A stretch of 64,000 nucleotides of DNA from Liriodendron chinense. Its lineage: Eukaryota > Streptophyta > Magnoliopsida > Magnoliales > Magnoliaceae. The stretch covers positions 2,188,011-2,252,010 of the forward strand of contig ML058476.1 in NCBI GenBank assembly GCA_003013855.2, in the 5' to 3' direction. Below the pieces are notes generated by a model, which worked only from the letters and a program-made list of their open reading frames with translations, did no database searches and was not told the DNA's origin. Below are positions 34,689 to 46,777 of the stretch, piece after piece (positions within the stretch are counted from its first letter, which is position 1; each line of letters starts with the position of its first letter). A program made the position numbers and the translations under genes.

Positions 34689-36299
34689 CTAATAGCTTTG
34701 CTCACAAATGTCGAGCTCCAGGAGAGCTCTTATGGCCTTTTTCCTCATCATTTTACCATACACACCTCTCCCCAACTTCATTGCTCTCTCCATGTCCACC
34801 ATAAACCCACCTTTCTTCCACGTGTCAACGATCACCTTCACCACCCTCTCATCGCCACCCACCGCCTCTGCCACACTCTCAGCTACCATGTCCGCAGCTG
34901 GAATCCTTCTCCCCCACCTCCTCATCAATCTCTCTGACTTTAATACAGTAGAAAATGCTTCCCAAAACGACGCCCTCAGGAAACCCTTCTCCTTCCCCTT
35001 CACCATCCATCTCCTCATTCTCTCCTCTAATCTGACAACGATTTCCCCCATTTCTGACTCATTTTCAAGGCCCATCTCAATCTCCCTCAATTCCTCACTG
35101 TAACTAATCTCCTCTTCGAACCTACACCTCTTGCACTTACAATAGAACCCCCATGTCTTGGACAACTCCCGCCGCTTCTTCAATGGTGCAAGCACGTCGA
35201 AATAGGCGAATGTGATTTCCTCCCCAGCCTTCACATCTCTAGATGCATGAATTGCCATGTGATCTCCGATGTGCAAACGCCTTGCATTGGGACTGCAGGA
35301 GTGATTAACGAAGGAAGCCAAGATCCAAAGCCCCACGCCATAGAAACCACTCTTCTTTCCGAGACTCTTGGCACAAGTTCCATCTTCGGTCAGGGAATTC
35401 ACATCCAGGATCTTTAAGATCCTACCCATGTCAGGCTTCTCCTCACTAAAGCAGCACTCCTCTGTCTCAGGCCTAAAGAGATTCAAATCAGGAACTTCAA
35501 GGCCTTCTTCATCTTCTCCTGTTGATAACGCATAAATCAATTGAAGGGTTTTCCTGCACCTCTTGGCAGCATCAAGGATCTTATTGACAAAGTCCTTCCA
35601 CATGACCATCCGAGCACAATCCCCCGAATCATCGCCGGGTTCTGGTAGTATCGCTCTTCCAATTGCAACCGGCTTTGTCATGATTAACAGAGTTCCAGCT
35701 TCCACATCCTTCGTTGCATAAAGCCCGCGGCCACAAATCTCCGATCTCTTGATCTGGACTGGACCCACATATTCTGCGAGTTCTGGAGATTTCCCATGGA
35801 ACCCATTCAAGACCCAATCCGAAAGATCAAAAGCCCCCGTCCTCGATTGGAATTCAAGTTTCTTGCATCGATCTAAGAACCCATGAAGGTTCTCGCAGCC
35901 CCTGCTGATTTGAAGCTCGAGGGCCCGTCTGAAGCAATCCAAGGATTTGGAATACCGATCCAGATCGAGCAATATCCTTCCTTTGCAGATGAGAGATTTG
36001 CAATGGATACTATCTATTTCCAATGCTCGATCGCAATCCACCAGGGCTCCGGAGAAATCTCTCAGACGGTATCGGGCCTCTGCGCGGTTCGAGAGGGCTA
36101 AGCAGAGAGACTTCTTGAGCTTGGATGTCTGATCAGCAGCACCAGATTCCCCTTTAAGGGTGTCTGATTCTGAGAGGCGTTGGTGGCAGAGAGAGATGAA
36201 CTGAGAGTAGGCATTGATGGAATCGTTCCACTCCTTTCTGAGGAGGAGCTCCGAAGCTTTGAATCTGAGCTGCTGCATCTCCTCATTAATCCCTTCCAT
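34689..36299 (-). CDS. TPR-SET domain protein (SMYD-related), intronless
   Basis: A single exon of 536 residues. Tetratricopeptide repeats fill residues about 10-135 (FKASELLLRKEWNDSINAYS; LSNRAEARYRLRDFSGALVD; CKGRILLDLDRYSKSLDCF). A split SET domain follows: its start is at about 181-207 (RSEICGRGLYATKDVEAG) and its catalytic half at 332-368 (NHSCSPNA binds S-adenosylmethionine; GEEITFAYFD supplies the catalytic tyrosine). A post-SET cysteine cluster CKCKRC lies at 387-392. No MYND zinc finger is visible between the halves. This order is that of SMYD-like plant proteins, presumed lysine methyltransferases; substrate and compartment are unknown. The C-terminal 140 residues are helical and rich in Arg/Glu. 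The start is the first Met of the open frame, and upstream DNA shows no alternative. Confidence 0.9.
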   Translation of the reverse strand: MEGINEEMQQLRFKASELLLRKEWNDSINAYSQFISLCHQRLSESDTLKGESGAADQTSKLKKSLCLALSNRAEARYRLRDFSGALVDCDRALEIDSIHCKSLICKGRILLDLDRYSKSLDCFRRALELQISRGCENLHGFLDRCKKLEFQSRTGAFDLSDWVLNGFHGKSPELAEYVGPVQIKRSEICGRGLYATKDVEAGTLLIMTKPVAIGRAILPEPGDDSGDCARMVMWKDFVNKILDAAKRCRKTLQLIYALSTGEDEEGLEVPDLNLFRPETEECCFSEEKPDMGRILKILDVNSLTEDGTCAKSLGKKSGFYGVGLWILASFVNHSCSPNARRLHIGDHMAIHASRDVKAGEEITFAYFDVLAPLKKRRELSKTWGFYCKCKRCRFEEEISYSEELREIEMGLENESEMGEIVVRLEERMRRWMVKGKEKGFLRASFWEAFSTVLKSERLMRRWGRRIPAADMVAESVAEAVGGDERVVKVIVDTWKKGGFMVDMERAMKLGRGVYGKMMRKKAIRALLELDICEQSY

Positions 36300-38258
36300 G
36301 GCTGTGGTTCTCTTTCTTTCTACGGGAGTGATGACTTCTTCCTTCTTTTGAACTTTGAGGGATGGTAACGGTCATATTTTGATCCGGCGTAAAATAGCAT
36401 CCTCTTTTAGATTTGATTTCCGTTTCGCAACGGTTATATCGGACTGCTATTGTTTATTACGGTTACGATTTTAGAGATTTCACTGCTTTCATTCGAAAAC
36501 GCTTGACTGACTTCTTTAGCTGACGTGGACGTAACCAATGACTTCATGTTGATGAGATCCACCCCGTCCATCAGGTGCGTAACCCTGCGTTTGGACCTGG
36601 GCTAAAAAATCAGGCCTACACTATAGGAAATGTTTGAGATGGTAAGTCCAACCATTAAAATCGTCCAAATTGTATCTGAGTCCACCACTGTGTTAATGCC
36701 ATTTAATCTACACATATGACGCAAGACAGGATTCCTTAAAAATGGGTATAGTTCAGGATTCACATTTGACACTTTTAGGTTTCAGACATGATTTTACACC
36801 ATTGTGGCCCTCTTAAGTCTTGATGGACATTTCTAATGCACATATTCTTGGCACACCTAATGTCATTCATGTACGCTCAGCTCAGTATAGCCTGCAAATT
36901 CCATTCCATCTCCTTCTTGAAGGCATAAGTTAATATAGTGTTTTGATAGCGGCTGCAACCCCAAAACAAGTGATGTGGCACTGTAGGGCCCACATCACAA
37001 GATATAAATTTCAGGTTGACCACATCACAAGAAATAGTAATTATTGACCATTAAAAACTCGAGTTGACCCATCACAAGAGACAATAATGACCTTTTCAAC
37101 AGGTTGGATGGCTAATAAACATTATAGTGGACCATAGGAAGTTTTTTTTATAGTGGGTGTTCAATGGTCTCCATTTCTTGCTGTGTAGTAACTGAAATTT
37201 ATATCTACTTCATTTTTGGGATCATGCCCAAAAATAAATACATCGAGGCATGGTCAAAGTCACACCCACATGGATTACAGTTTACCACGTATCATAAAAG
37301 TGTAATAATTAAATTATATTTCTTGCCAGTTGCATCCGTATGTAGACATTTGTTTGGCATTGCATTAGATGGAATTAACATTATTGCACAATAATTGCAT
37401 GTCTTGAGATAGCATGGTATTTTGACAATCCAATCCTTATGTTTAGGATCATATTCTTCCTCAAGGAAAAACACCATATTAAACAAAACTCTATTTGATA
37501 GACGATGGATTTGTCACCAACAGACCAGATTCATAATTAATGTTGGTCACTTGCACACCTATACAACTCAAATGTCCAGCACAGAGGATGCATATGGATG
37601 GACCGCATGGATAAAACACATAGATCAATGTGGGACCGGCCCACAGAGATAGTGGATTTCAAAATCAACCCGAAATCCTCGTTCCACCAAATCCCATTAC
37701 TTCCCTTGTCTTCAAAGGTCACATGGAATTTCTGGGTTAATCCGTTCGAATTTGAAAAATATGAGTTAATATTGGGTAAACGCTTATTCATTGCACAACC
37801 CCTCTCGGAATGATGATCAATTCGTTTCGAACATTTACATGCATAATCTCCTACTCAAAACCAAAACTACATGTATTCCGCGTAATACATTACTTCTACA
37901 GGCATTTTCATATATCACAAACAGCACATCTCAACGGTCAGATTTATCCACGTTACAGGCCCCAACCTCTGTTACCCTTGGGGTTAGACACCCCATGGTC
38001 TTTATGAATACCCACATCGCCTACGGTTCCTTGCCTGCCATATTTGAATGAAGCCAGCCTTGTAAGGTTCCTTGCCTGCCTTTAGAGGAAAGGACTCATG
38101 CATGCGCATCATCCCAATGTATACCTCATATAGGAGGGCCAAATACCAATCAAACCAAGTAAATCGAAGAAGATGAAAAGTAAACAGAGAAAAAGAAGAT
38201 AAAAATAAATAAATTTAAAGGAGAGGGTATGTACAAAAGCTGTATACATATGGTTATT
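36300..38258. other. Intergenic, foldback-family fragments
   Basis: Fragments at about 36550-36720 and 37080-37290 carry words of the GTGGGCCC-type foldback family (GATCCACCCCGTCCATCAGG, TTCATTTTTGGGATCATGCC). No complete element or exon was found. Confidence 0.5.
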
Positions 38259-38872
38259 TCAAGAGAAAGAAGCTTGATGGGATCCAACAGAGACGACCCT
38301 CACTGCATTGCTCAGCTCCAGTATTCTCACCCTATCCTTGAGACCGTCCAACTCCTCTTCCATGCAAACTAGCCTCTCCTTCATCATCCCCCTCTCTTCC
38401 TCTATCTGTGCTATCCGCTCATCTCGCTTCCTTAACCTCAACTCGAGTAGTTTTGGTACTATTCTAGAGTTTGATGGTGACAACACCAGGGCTGGATTTT
38501 CTTCACTCATTAGATGGAGGGCTAACAGACCCTTCATGGAACCATAGCTATCTAAGACGGCAGGTGGTGAAAATGAAAATGGGGAGTATTGAGACTTGGA
38601 ATTGATAAGGTAAGAAGTAGTGTTGAGTGGGGCACTAGGTGGGGCATGAATGTTGTATTGGAATTTCTTCTTCAGTTTTCTTTTTGCTTTGAAGAAAAAG
38701 TGGGAGTGATGCCTCTTATGATGAGAATAGGAATGTTCTGAAGAGAAAGGGTAATTGTATGCTGCTGCCCATCTCTTACAGTATTTACAACCCCTGAACT
38801 TTGATCTGAGCTTCCCATAACAAACTCCTCCTTCCCTCATCATCTTCTTCTTCTTCTTATTCTTTAGGTCCC
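38259..38872 (-). CDS. Unknown protein, possible last exon with coiled coil
   Basis: I do not recognise this family. The frame from the first ATG (38843) gives 194 residues. It contains a Cys/Lys-rich N-terminal part (KFRGCKYCKRWAAAYNYPF), a His-rich run (HHKRHHSH), a basic run (KAKRKLKKKF), and a predicted coiled coil at about 140-180 (RIAQIEEERGMMKERLVCME). Directly upstream, the minus strand shows a strong splice acceptor: a branch-like ACTAATT, a pyrimidine tract and CAG before 38872. The frame is open from that acceptor through the ATG (adding DLKN and a lysine run). The entry may therefore be the last exon of a longer gene, or a gene with an intron in its leader. No upstream exon could be assigned. 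Confidence 0.5.
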
Positions 38873-41800
38873 CTGAAAAAATAACTAATTAGTAATGCTA
38901 ATCATTCATCACAAAACCAACATAGCACCCACTAATCTTCTAGTCTTTAGATTGAATTTCCACGTGTGCTGTCACTTGTCAAATGACCCATTAACTCCAT
39001 TCAAAACCAAACAGTTTTCATTCTCCCATGGACTTGGCTGAACTTGGCCCTAGCCCAGCCCTGCTACCTCACTCTTGGCCCAGCCCCTAATAGGCTGGAA
39101 AGGCTCCGGCCTTGGCCTGCCCTTTAAGGATCAATTGGGTTCAAAATCAGGCCAATCCACTCGTTAGGTGGGAAATATTTGAGACCTTCTGTTGTCTATT
39201 GATTCTTCTTTTTTTTTTTTCAGTAGTGTAGCTTGCTTAATCAGTGGTCCACCCTAAATTTTGCGGCCTCTAGAATGAGTCGAATCAAACCAGGCTAAGC
39301 CAATCATCACTAGCCTGGGCTTGGCCTGGCCAACTCACCACTCACCAGGCCTCAGTTTTAAGTTTGGGCCCATTGCCACTCCTCGACTTCACTTTCCAAA
39401 CTACAATGGAGAATGCCGACTTCCCACTTTCGTCCCAAGAATTTTCCAAAGCATCCAATCATCAATCCAGACCACCCATTAGTTCATCCCATTGGGAGAA
39501 AGACTTGTAAAAAGATCACATTGACTGAATGATACTAACCATCCAATTGATGACATGAAAAATGGATAGCCAAGATGGACGGAGCAAGGAATTATTTAGT
39601 ATATTTAAAATTCTGGTAATAAGAAAAACAAAACTGCAAATGAGCAAATATATAAATTTTAACCCAATAATCACAAGGTAATGCCCACTTGCTTGTAATG
39701 GAAACCATCTACCATGTATGGTTGATGATCCAAGTATCCACGATCAGATGGTGTTCACCATTGACCATCCATTTCACAGTGCTATTCTTGCTTTACTCTT
39801 TCAAAAGGTGGACATTTCATTGAATGAGCAGCTAACCAACTTGACTGAAAAACGGTTAGAGAGCGTGGCTGGTCCCCACTTAATCAGCCGATTAAATGCA
39901 GAATCAACCAAATTCCGCAAACCTCTTCTACATCCCCACATTCCATAATATATTAATGAAAAAAGAAGAATCATAATTTCTAATTGAGATTTGATAAGCT
40001 ACAAGTGCTCTGCACAGCATTGAGAGCGTTTTCAGCCAAAAAAAACGAGGGGATAAAAAAATAAAATAAAAATTGAATTTTACTTTTCTTGGGCTTTTTC
40101 TTTTTTCTTTTTTCTTTTTTCTTTTTTTAACTGGTTTATCTTTCTAAATAAGAAAATGAAAAATGTAGGTTAGTTTAACTTTAAAACCCCATTTTACCCT
40201 GAAAAGATCTAACACCTACACCAGGCTGAGAGGTAGAATAGCACTCAGCTCATCCTTCCTGCGAACGTGTCATCTGGTCTGCCTGTGAAGGTGGCGCATA
40301 AAGATAACCTTTCACGAGAATCAGGCCAATCCACTCATTACGTGTGCAGGCATCGATTTCTATGGCCGTTTTCTGTGTAACGAGTGGGCATGAGATCTGA
40401 TCATCATAGTGGGCCCCACCATTTGCATGACGATGGTGCTAAAGATAGGCGACCGGTTTTCCGTCCTTCAAAATTAAACCCATCCACTGCTAGGTCCCAC
40501 ACCATGGACAGAGCATCACCACCATCATCATCATCTAAGCCTTACAACATGGCAGAGAACTGTACATAAATCAAACCCATCTAAAATGAGGATCTCTTGA
40601 GATCCAATGCCAATTGTTTTCTATATTCATTCCATCCATTTGATGATCCAATAAAATTTTCAAATGGTACAAGTCCACAATATGAGAGGCCTGGAAGGTA
40701 CCAGTTTCAATGGACTGGGTTCCAGTCAGGCCTAGCTAGGCCCAGGCCTCGCTCAACATTTAAAAAGAGTTCCAAGGCCCGAGCCTGGTATGGCCAAGCA
40801 GGCCCAAGCTGGTGCCCGAAAAAAATTTTGGCTGGGCCAGGCCCGACCCAAAAAGTGATAAAAATCCATATTTCCCACTTGAATGTTCAATCGAGTGGGT
40901 CACAAATGCTCAAAGATATGAAGACATGGAGGAATGAAATCAACCCTTTCCATTCAAGATATATGAGTTACCTAATCTAAGGGTCAGAATGGTAAATTTG
41001 CTGGATATAAAACATGTACATATGAAGTCAGGTCAAGCTGGGATAGGCTGATAGGTTGCCTGGTCCAAAGCCTGACATATTGTCACCCTTGGGTTCTGGA
41101 CCATTACGTGTCTAACATTAGTCATGAGTTTGAAAAAACAGGGGGGTGGGAGGGTAATCAGTTCAACTACAGGAACCAAGAGCTGAAGGTTAATTACGTC
41201 TTCCAGCTGCAACTTCAAGGAGTGTCGATTGCATTGAAACAACACCATGCCTTCCAATTTTTAACTAATGGACAAACACTCCCGTCTGCCTTCCTCGTGA
41301 TTTTTTCTTAGGTATGGTTGTGGCTTATCCACAGCCCATATGTTACTTCTAATCAATGGACATCAGTTGAATATAGGGTTGTCTCAGCCCTGTCCCCAGC
41401 CACGGCCTAGCCCAACCTTGTAGGGAATAGAGTTGATTGATTAAAGGTTCCAAAATAGCCTACAAGATTTTTTTTTCTTTTTTTTTTTTCTCCTCTCTCT
41501 CTCTATCGGTAAGAGTTTCATATAAAGCTATTTGGATTGATGAAAGATAGCCGTGAATCCTATTTCTTTCTTTAAACTATACATGCATGTTGAATAACAT
41601 GCATTGTTAAATTGACCATTCATTAAATATAATGATAGCCCACTAGATTATTGGATTGGGGCAATGGCCTTAGTGCCCAAGTTGGCATGGCGAGCCTGAC
41701 TCATCTTTAATTTAGACCAGGCTCCATCAATTTTCAGCCAAGGATTAACCCATCCCTGCCCAGGCCAAGTCCATCCAACCTGACTACATATAGACGTTCT

Positions 41801-42769
41801 TGATGGATCACGCAACAAGTGCACCTTGAATGGAGACCAATGGTTTCCTTCCTTTTAACGTTTATTTCTCCGTGCAAGTATGACCCCACTTGGTTCATGA
41901 ATGAATCGGGAACATTTCACATGGGAAATAGGGATTTTATCAATTTTCAGGCTGGGTTGGGTTGGATTGGTCACAACCAATTTCTTTCATGCTAGGCTTA
42001 GGTTGCTGCACTAGGCCCAATCGCAGCTCATTGCGACCCCTATAAACCATCTCACAGTTGAAATGGTTGCCATAGGTCGATGACAAAAGGAATAATTTAT
42101 AATTACATATGAAAAAAGCGAAAAAAGAAGAAGAAGAAGAAATTGCAATTTCAAGAATGGGAATAGGAAATAAGTAGAAATTAACAGAACCCCTGTCAGA
42201 CAAAATATTAGAGCCTTCCCGTATTGCTAGTGATGAGATTGGCTTTTCTTTAGTCATTTGTGTAGATCCAAGTCCTGGTGTCATATTGGTGCGGATCCGT
42301 ATAACTTTTGAGGTTATTGAATACACATGAATCCCAAGGTATTGCCTGCACTCTTCTTATACTTCTGGGACTTGCAGCCGCATCACATCCGTATAACTTT
42401 TTTTTTTTTTTTTCTAAGTTTAATAGGGATATTCCTGATTTTTTGTTGATTTTTTAAGGACAAGAAGAAAAAAAATAGTTTTTGCAGGTAAAGAAATTTG
42501 AAGGAGAAAAAAAATAAAAGAGGGGGAGACGAGTAAAGACTTTGTCCTCTCACAAAAAGATCCTCACCTGAAAATCTGAATACAAAAAAATAAAGCTCCG
42601 AGGTTCACATCTTTCTTCCCATGACGCAATGACAACCACAACACCAAACAACAAACAACCTACATAATATCAATAAATTCTCATTTTCAATATTAAATAA
42701 ATAACTAAATAAGAGGAAATAAAATACATATATAAATTAAGGAGAACAAAACAAATAAATATAAATTTC

Positions 42770-42770
<1 letters not shown>

Positions 42771-42801
<31 letters not shown>
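42771..42801. repeat. (GA)n microsatellite
   Basis: A pure AG run of about 31 bases, facing a CT run at 42937-42961. The two could pair as a hairpin. Confidence 0.95.
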
Positions 42802-42804
<3 letters not shown>

Positions 42805-42936
42805 GGAAGGGCTTCTTCAAGAAGAATTAAGAAGAGATGCTCCTCTTTGTGAAGAATAGACAGGTACCGTGTCATGTCATCACCCCTCCTGCTGCCGGTA
42901 CAATTCCTTCCAAGGCATCCAATTTCCGAAGGAGCT

Positions 42937-42961
42937 TCTCTCTCTCTCTCTCTCTCTCTCT
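42937..42961. repeat. (CT)n microsatellite
   Basis: A CT run complementary to the GA run 140 bases upstream. Confidence 0.95.
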
Positions 42962-43260
42962 GAGATCCCCGAAACTGCCTTTTTCTAAGAATATAATATA
43001 ATATAAATAGAGGAGATCCAACCATCTGGACCGTCGGCTAAATGAGTAACGGACGGTCCAAGTGTCCATGTTATCACGTGAAAAGAGATGAGCAATCCCT
43101 TTTCCTCTTCTCGTCAAATTCTCACCTACTCGTAGGCGATATATCAACCGCACCACCTAGGACGACCCACGTCCGCCCTAGGATAACAGTTTCCACGTCG
43201 GCTTCCCTCCCTCGCCCGCACATGTATTTGTCCCAACCGTAGCTACTCGCAGGGGCTCTG

Positions 43261-44158
43261 ATTGGACACTGTGACGTATGGGTTTTATCCACACCGTCCA
43301 TCCATTTTTCCATATCATTTTAGGCTATAAGCACAAAAATAAGGCAAATCCAAAGCTCAATTGTACCACACCACCGGCAGTGGCGATAATCACACCCACA
43401 TTGAAACCTTCCTCCGGCCCACCGTGATTTTTATTTTCCATCCAACCTGTTCATAAGGTCACATAGACCTGGATGAAGGGAAAACACAAATATCAGCTTG
43501 ATCAAAAACTTCTGTGGCCCCCCAAGAAATTTTCAACGGTAGTCGTTTAATCCCCCACTGTGGTCCCCTTGATCTGCTTCATTTTTAACTTATAACCTAA
43601 AATGATATGAATGGATGGACAGTGTGTATAAAACCCATACATCACGGACCGCGTAGTACCGGGAGCGGACTGCCTGCGAACCGGGCACATAGATATCCCC
43701 GTGCCCGGGGCTGTGTGGGGTCCACAGAGATGTCCGTGAAAAAGACGAAAATAAGACAGAATGCTAAAATTCCGGTAGATTCAACACTCAAAACAGTGGG
43801 AACACCAACGTGACAACGTCCACCATTGAAACCATCTTGGAGGTGACCAAGATGTTTATATGCCATCCAAACCGTTCCTAGAATTATTAACACTTAGATA
43901 AACTGTAGGAAAAAATATCATCCTGATGCAAAGCTTATGTCACCTCTAAGTGTTCAATATCCACTGTTTCGTGTGGTATGGCCCACCTGAGTTTTGGATC
44001 GTCATGATTTTTATAATCCTATCCTATCGTGGTCTTAAAAAACAGGTGAACGGAGTGGATTTGTCACGTACATCTCTATGGGCCCCACAAAGCTCAGGGG
44101 ACAGACATTTCTCTGTGCACGAGGTCACTCAGGCAATCCGCTCCCTGTAGTATCCAAT
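43261..44158. mobile_element. Foldback MITE (outer), interrupted by a second element
   Basis: The left end ATTGGACACT-GTGACGTATGGG pairs with the reverse complement of the right end, ATTGGATACT plus 9 bases plus GTGATGTATGGG. The arms continue through TTTTATCCACACCGTCCATC. The interior matches the 4461-5011 family (GACCTGGATGAAGGGAAAA, CTGTGGCCCCC). The right arm is split by the element at 43661-44146. Removing that element restores the inverted repeat. No outer target duplication was resolved. Confidence 0.7.
43661..44146. mobile_element. Mutator-like MITE nested in the outer foldback
   Basis: The left end GGGAGCGGACTGCCTG and the right end in reverse complement AGGGAGCGGATTGCCTG match. Further paired blocks follow (CATAGAGATGT / CACAGAGATGT, GTGGGGCCC / GTGGGGTCC). 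The flanks are GTAGTACC (43653-43660) and GTAGTATCC (44147-44155), a 9-base target duplication with one base lost or changed. The duplication lies within the arm of the outer element, so this insertion is the younger of the two. Confidence 0.75.
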
Positions 44159-44956
44159 CCGCGTCCATCGCAACCAACATCGGGCCGTGCGCTTATTCGC
44201 GCGAGCTAAACCTCAACAAGCCATTCGCGGCAACCCGAGGCCCCGTAAAACGTCAATTGTCCATTCATCAGGTTGGAAACACGTACGTTGAATATAGACA
44301 TCCGTAGGTCTTCCTTGCAATTGTCCAATACGTGCGGCTTATGTGATGAGTTGTGCTAAGGCTCCAAATGGGTACCAAGACCTGCCCGCACCCGACCAAC
44401 AACCCTGTTAGCTGTGCAACGCACACACTCGGTTGGTTAGTCACACGATGCACCCACTGGGGTTAGTGTGTCTCCTTAGCACTCAGAACCTGCAACCTGC
44501 TGTTGAAACGCCTATGTCATATGTGACCTCGTGTGGAATTCCTGGGACACTCGGCTTAGTGCCAAGTGAACTCAACCATATCTTCATATATTGTCTTAAT
44601 CGCAAATGAGATTCAATGACGGGTATAGAGCCATCAGTATGTAAAATCCTGGTTAATAAGCTGCTCCTCCCTCTGCCCTAATACGATTTTCCAAGTCCAA
44701 AAGATGCAAAATTGTGAATAACAATATATTAACTGCAAAGGAAATACCTAACTCCCTTCTCTATACCTATATTAAAAAGATAATGAATAATATAAAAGAA
44801 ATTTAAAAAAAAAAAAAAAAAAAAACTTACAACAAACACTGGTAGAGTTTCCTTGTGAAGTGCCCAGTAAAATTTGGGTTTGATAATGCTTAGTGTTAAA
44901 GTGATCAAACCATGGTAGGCATTACCTTACTCTCATGCTCTATTTTAGTGAATGAG
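44159..44956. other. Intergenic, no gene seen
   Basis: Non-coding DNA, CG-rich at the left and ending in a poly-A run at 44805-44824. No exon is supported. Confidence 0.5.
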
Positions 44957-45441
44957 TCACCAGATGATACCATCACTCCAAAAAGAGGTATAAGACCAAA
45001 AACCCCGTCCATACCTGTTCATTTGAAGCCACTTGTGCGAGCTTGCGTGGGCTACAGTGGAAAGGTGATTAGAGCCCAACTCTGTTGTAAAGGCACTTAA
45101 CGCTGTCTCATTTGTTACTGAGAGGCCAAAGCTATCCCACCTCTTGGCAAATAATACTCCAATTTGCACTAAAGCAACAGTGAAATCTGCTATGACCATT
45201 TGGGAGTCTCCCAAGGTTTTCAGCAACAAGGCTGCCCATCCATCAGCAACAGTTCCTCTGATAGTACTGGTTTGATAAGAAAAGGCTGGCACTTTTGCCC
45301 TCAGGAGTAGCTGGTGAATCACGTACCTTGGGTTCCCCATCAGACCTGGAAGATTGAAGATGGATTGGTTCAGGGCAGTGGTAAATGTCACAGCCAAGGT
45401 TGCAGGATGAAGCCCAGCCTTCTGCATTGGACTGGGAGGCT
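44957..45441 (-). pseudogene. Unidentified coding-like stretch
   Basis: An open minus-strand frame of about 160 codons starts just after a possible acceptor (GTTAG before 45441). It includes HPATLAVTFTTALNQSIFNL, GNPRYVIHQLLL and VADGWAALLLKTLGDSQMVI. Composition looks protein-like, but I recognise no family. It lies downstream of the APC2 3' end and upstream of nothing identifiable. It could be an exon of an unknown gene, a transposon relic or chance. Confidence 0.3.
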
Positions 45442-45656
45442 AACTTTGCTCAAGTCCACCAAACACATCTGGTGGAGCAATACCGAAGAAAACATTGAAA
45501 AGAAAGATTAATTATTTGTTTGCATAAAAAAATTCTCACCCATCAAAGATTTTATCGTTCATAAAACATCAATTTAAATGCAACATAAACATTGAAAACT
45601 AAAATCTCTTATCTGGATGCCACGTATGGCTGATCAGAGGTTTTTCATGGTGGGAC

Positions 45657-45950
45657 CTAGAACGATATGGACCACATCATGTGATGAGGCAGGCAGATGC
45701 TAACAGCATGGTCAATTAGCCTCTTTAGCATGCCTTGACTTTTATAAAAATCAGGATCACAGTAAGCAGCATGTCTGTTGCATAGGATTCTGAATATCCC
45801 TCCAAAGTCCATTTTTAAATACCTCTGGCCCAACTGGTGACCATAGAAGTATGTTGCGCACATAGTACGACCCATGACTGCTGCATTGGCATGTGGGATG
45901 CAATTCCAGATCCTACTCTCACAGGGTATCCCTGGTCAACTCAGAGGCCC
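45657..45950 (-). pseudogene. Unidentified coding-like stretch (possible exon)
   Basis: The minus-strand frame is open from a CCAG acceptor-like site (exon start near 45936) to a stop near 45657. It contains SRIWNCIPHANAAVMGRTMC, YFYGHQLGQRYLKMDFGGI and CDPDFYKSQGMLKRLIDHAV. Conserved-looking Cys, Gly and aromatic residues suggest a real but diverged exon. The family is unknown. Confidence 0.3.
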
Positions 45951-46659
45951 ATTTCCACTGCTGATTTTGCTTTTCCGCCCTGATGAATACCTGAGACCTA
46001 GCAAACATGCCAGAGCAGGAGACTTCAAAACTAAAGTCAATTGAAGACATTCAAGCAGGCAATAGTCGCTTTCCACAACCCAGTGATTTGAGCTCAAATT
46101 TCCTAGTCTCCCCATTTTCTTTTTTAAATAGGGACCTCAAGCTCGAGAATCCAGTTGATTTGCATGAGGAAAAGCTGGGTTCCAGTCCCATACATGACGG
46201 TTTCAGTTTGGCACTGACCCCAAAATCTACCAAAGAAAACAGCAGCAACTTCAGTGCATAGCAACTGTAAACCCTAAGCACTAAGACCAGCAATATGTCA
46301 GTGTCTGGCTCAGTCCTGTATCCTGGATGCAGGACAAATTGTGTACTTACAATGTGCAGCTATTGTAAAATTGTATGGGCATGGATGCCAATATGCCATA
46401 TAAGAACCATGAAGACCAGGCAGTGTAAGAATTTGATCAGATGCAAATAATAAGTGCATTTAAATACAAAATGACCATGGTTGTCTAGAATACACAGAAA
46501 ACTTAGCTCATGAAATTGATGAAGATCTCATCTCTGCAAAATAAGATCTCATGACATTGATGAACATCTCCAATCTGTGCAAAATAAAATCCAAGTGCTC
46601 AAAATTCAACTGATGACCCCCATTAAATGTCCAATAAACTGTCAATTGAATTGAACCCA
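45951..46659. other. Intergenic or decayed gene sequence
   Basis: A plus-strand open frame (46007-46261, starting MPEQETSKLKSIEDIQ) overlaps a minus-strand one. Neither can be tied to a family or to flanking splice sites. Nothing else is recognised. Confidence 0.35.
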
Positions 46660-46777
46660 ACATTACTTTTTTCTTTTCGCTTTTTATTTTTCTTTTTCTT
46701 TTCGATAGGTAAGCTGGGATTGAAACTGAGACCTCAATGTTGAAAAGCACGCTGTCTACCATTAAGCTACAGCCTCA
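46660..46777 (-). mobile_element. tRNA-derived retroposon (tRNA pseudogene plus A-rich tail)
   Basis: Read on the minus strand, a tRNA-like head (GGCTGTAGCTTAATGGTAGA as A box; CAGTTTCAATCCCAGC as B box) is followed by an A-rich tail of GAAAAAGAAAAAT type. The repeat GTTGGGTT appears on both sides (near 46783 and 46650) as a likely target duplication. The anticodon arm does not fold properly, so this is not a working tRNA. Confidence 0.65.

Larger units (their letters stand above)
38873..43260. other. Intergenic, no gene seen
   Basis: Scattered GGCCCAGCC/GGCCTGGCC-rich patches (39030-39370, 40680-40860, 41380-41420, 41640-41780) and TTTTC repeats (40082-40130) occur. GA/CT microsatellites lie near 42.8-42.96 kb. 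43020-43250 has a promoter-like look (CACGTG-type words, CG-rich) but no downstream reading frame on either strand. Confidence 0.5.

Noticed and set aside
34708..35103. 131-codon plus-strand open frame
   Set aside because: It is antisense to the TPR-SET gene, with low-complexity Ser/Pro/Leu composition from that gene's reverse strand.
46660..46777. A functional tRNA gene
   Set aside because: A and B boxes are present but the anticodon arm is not formed, and it ends in an A-rich tail with flanking duplications, so it is a retroposon.
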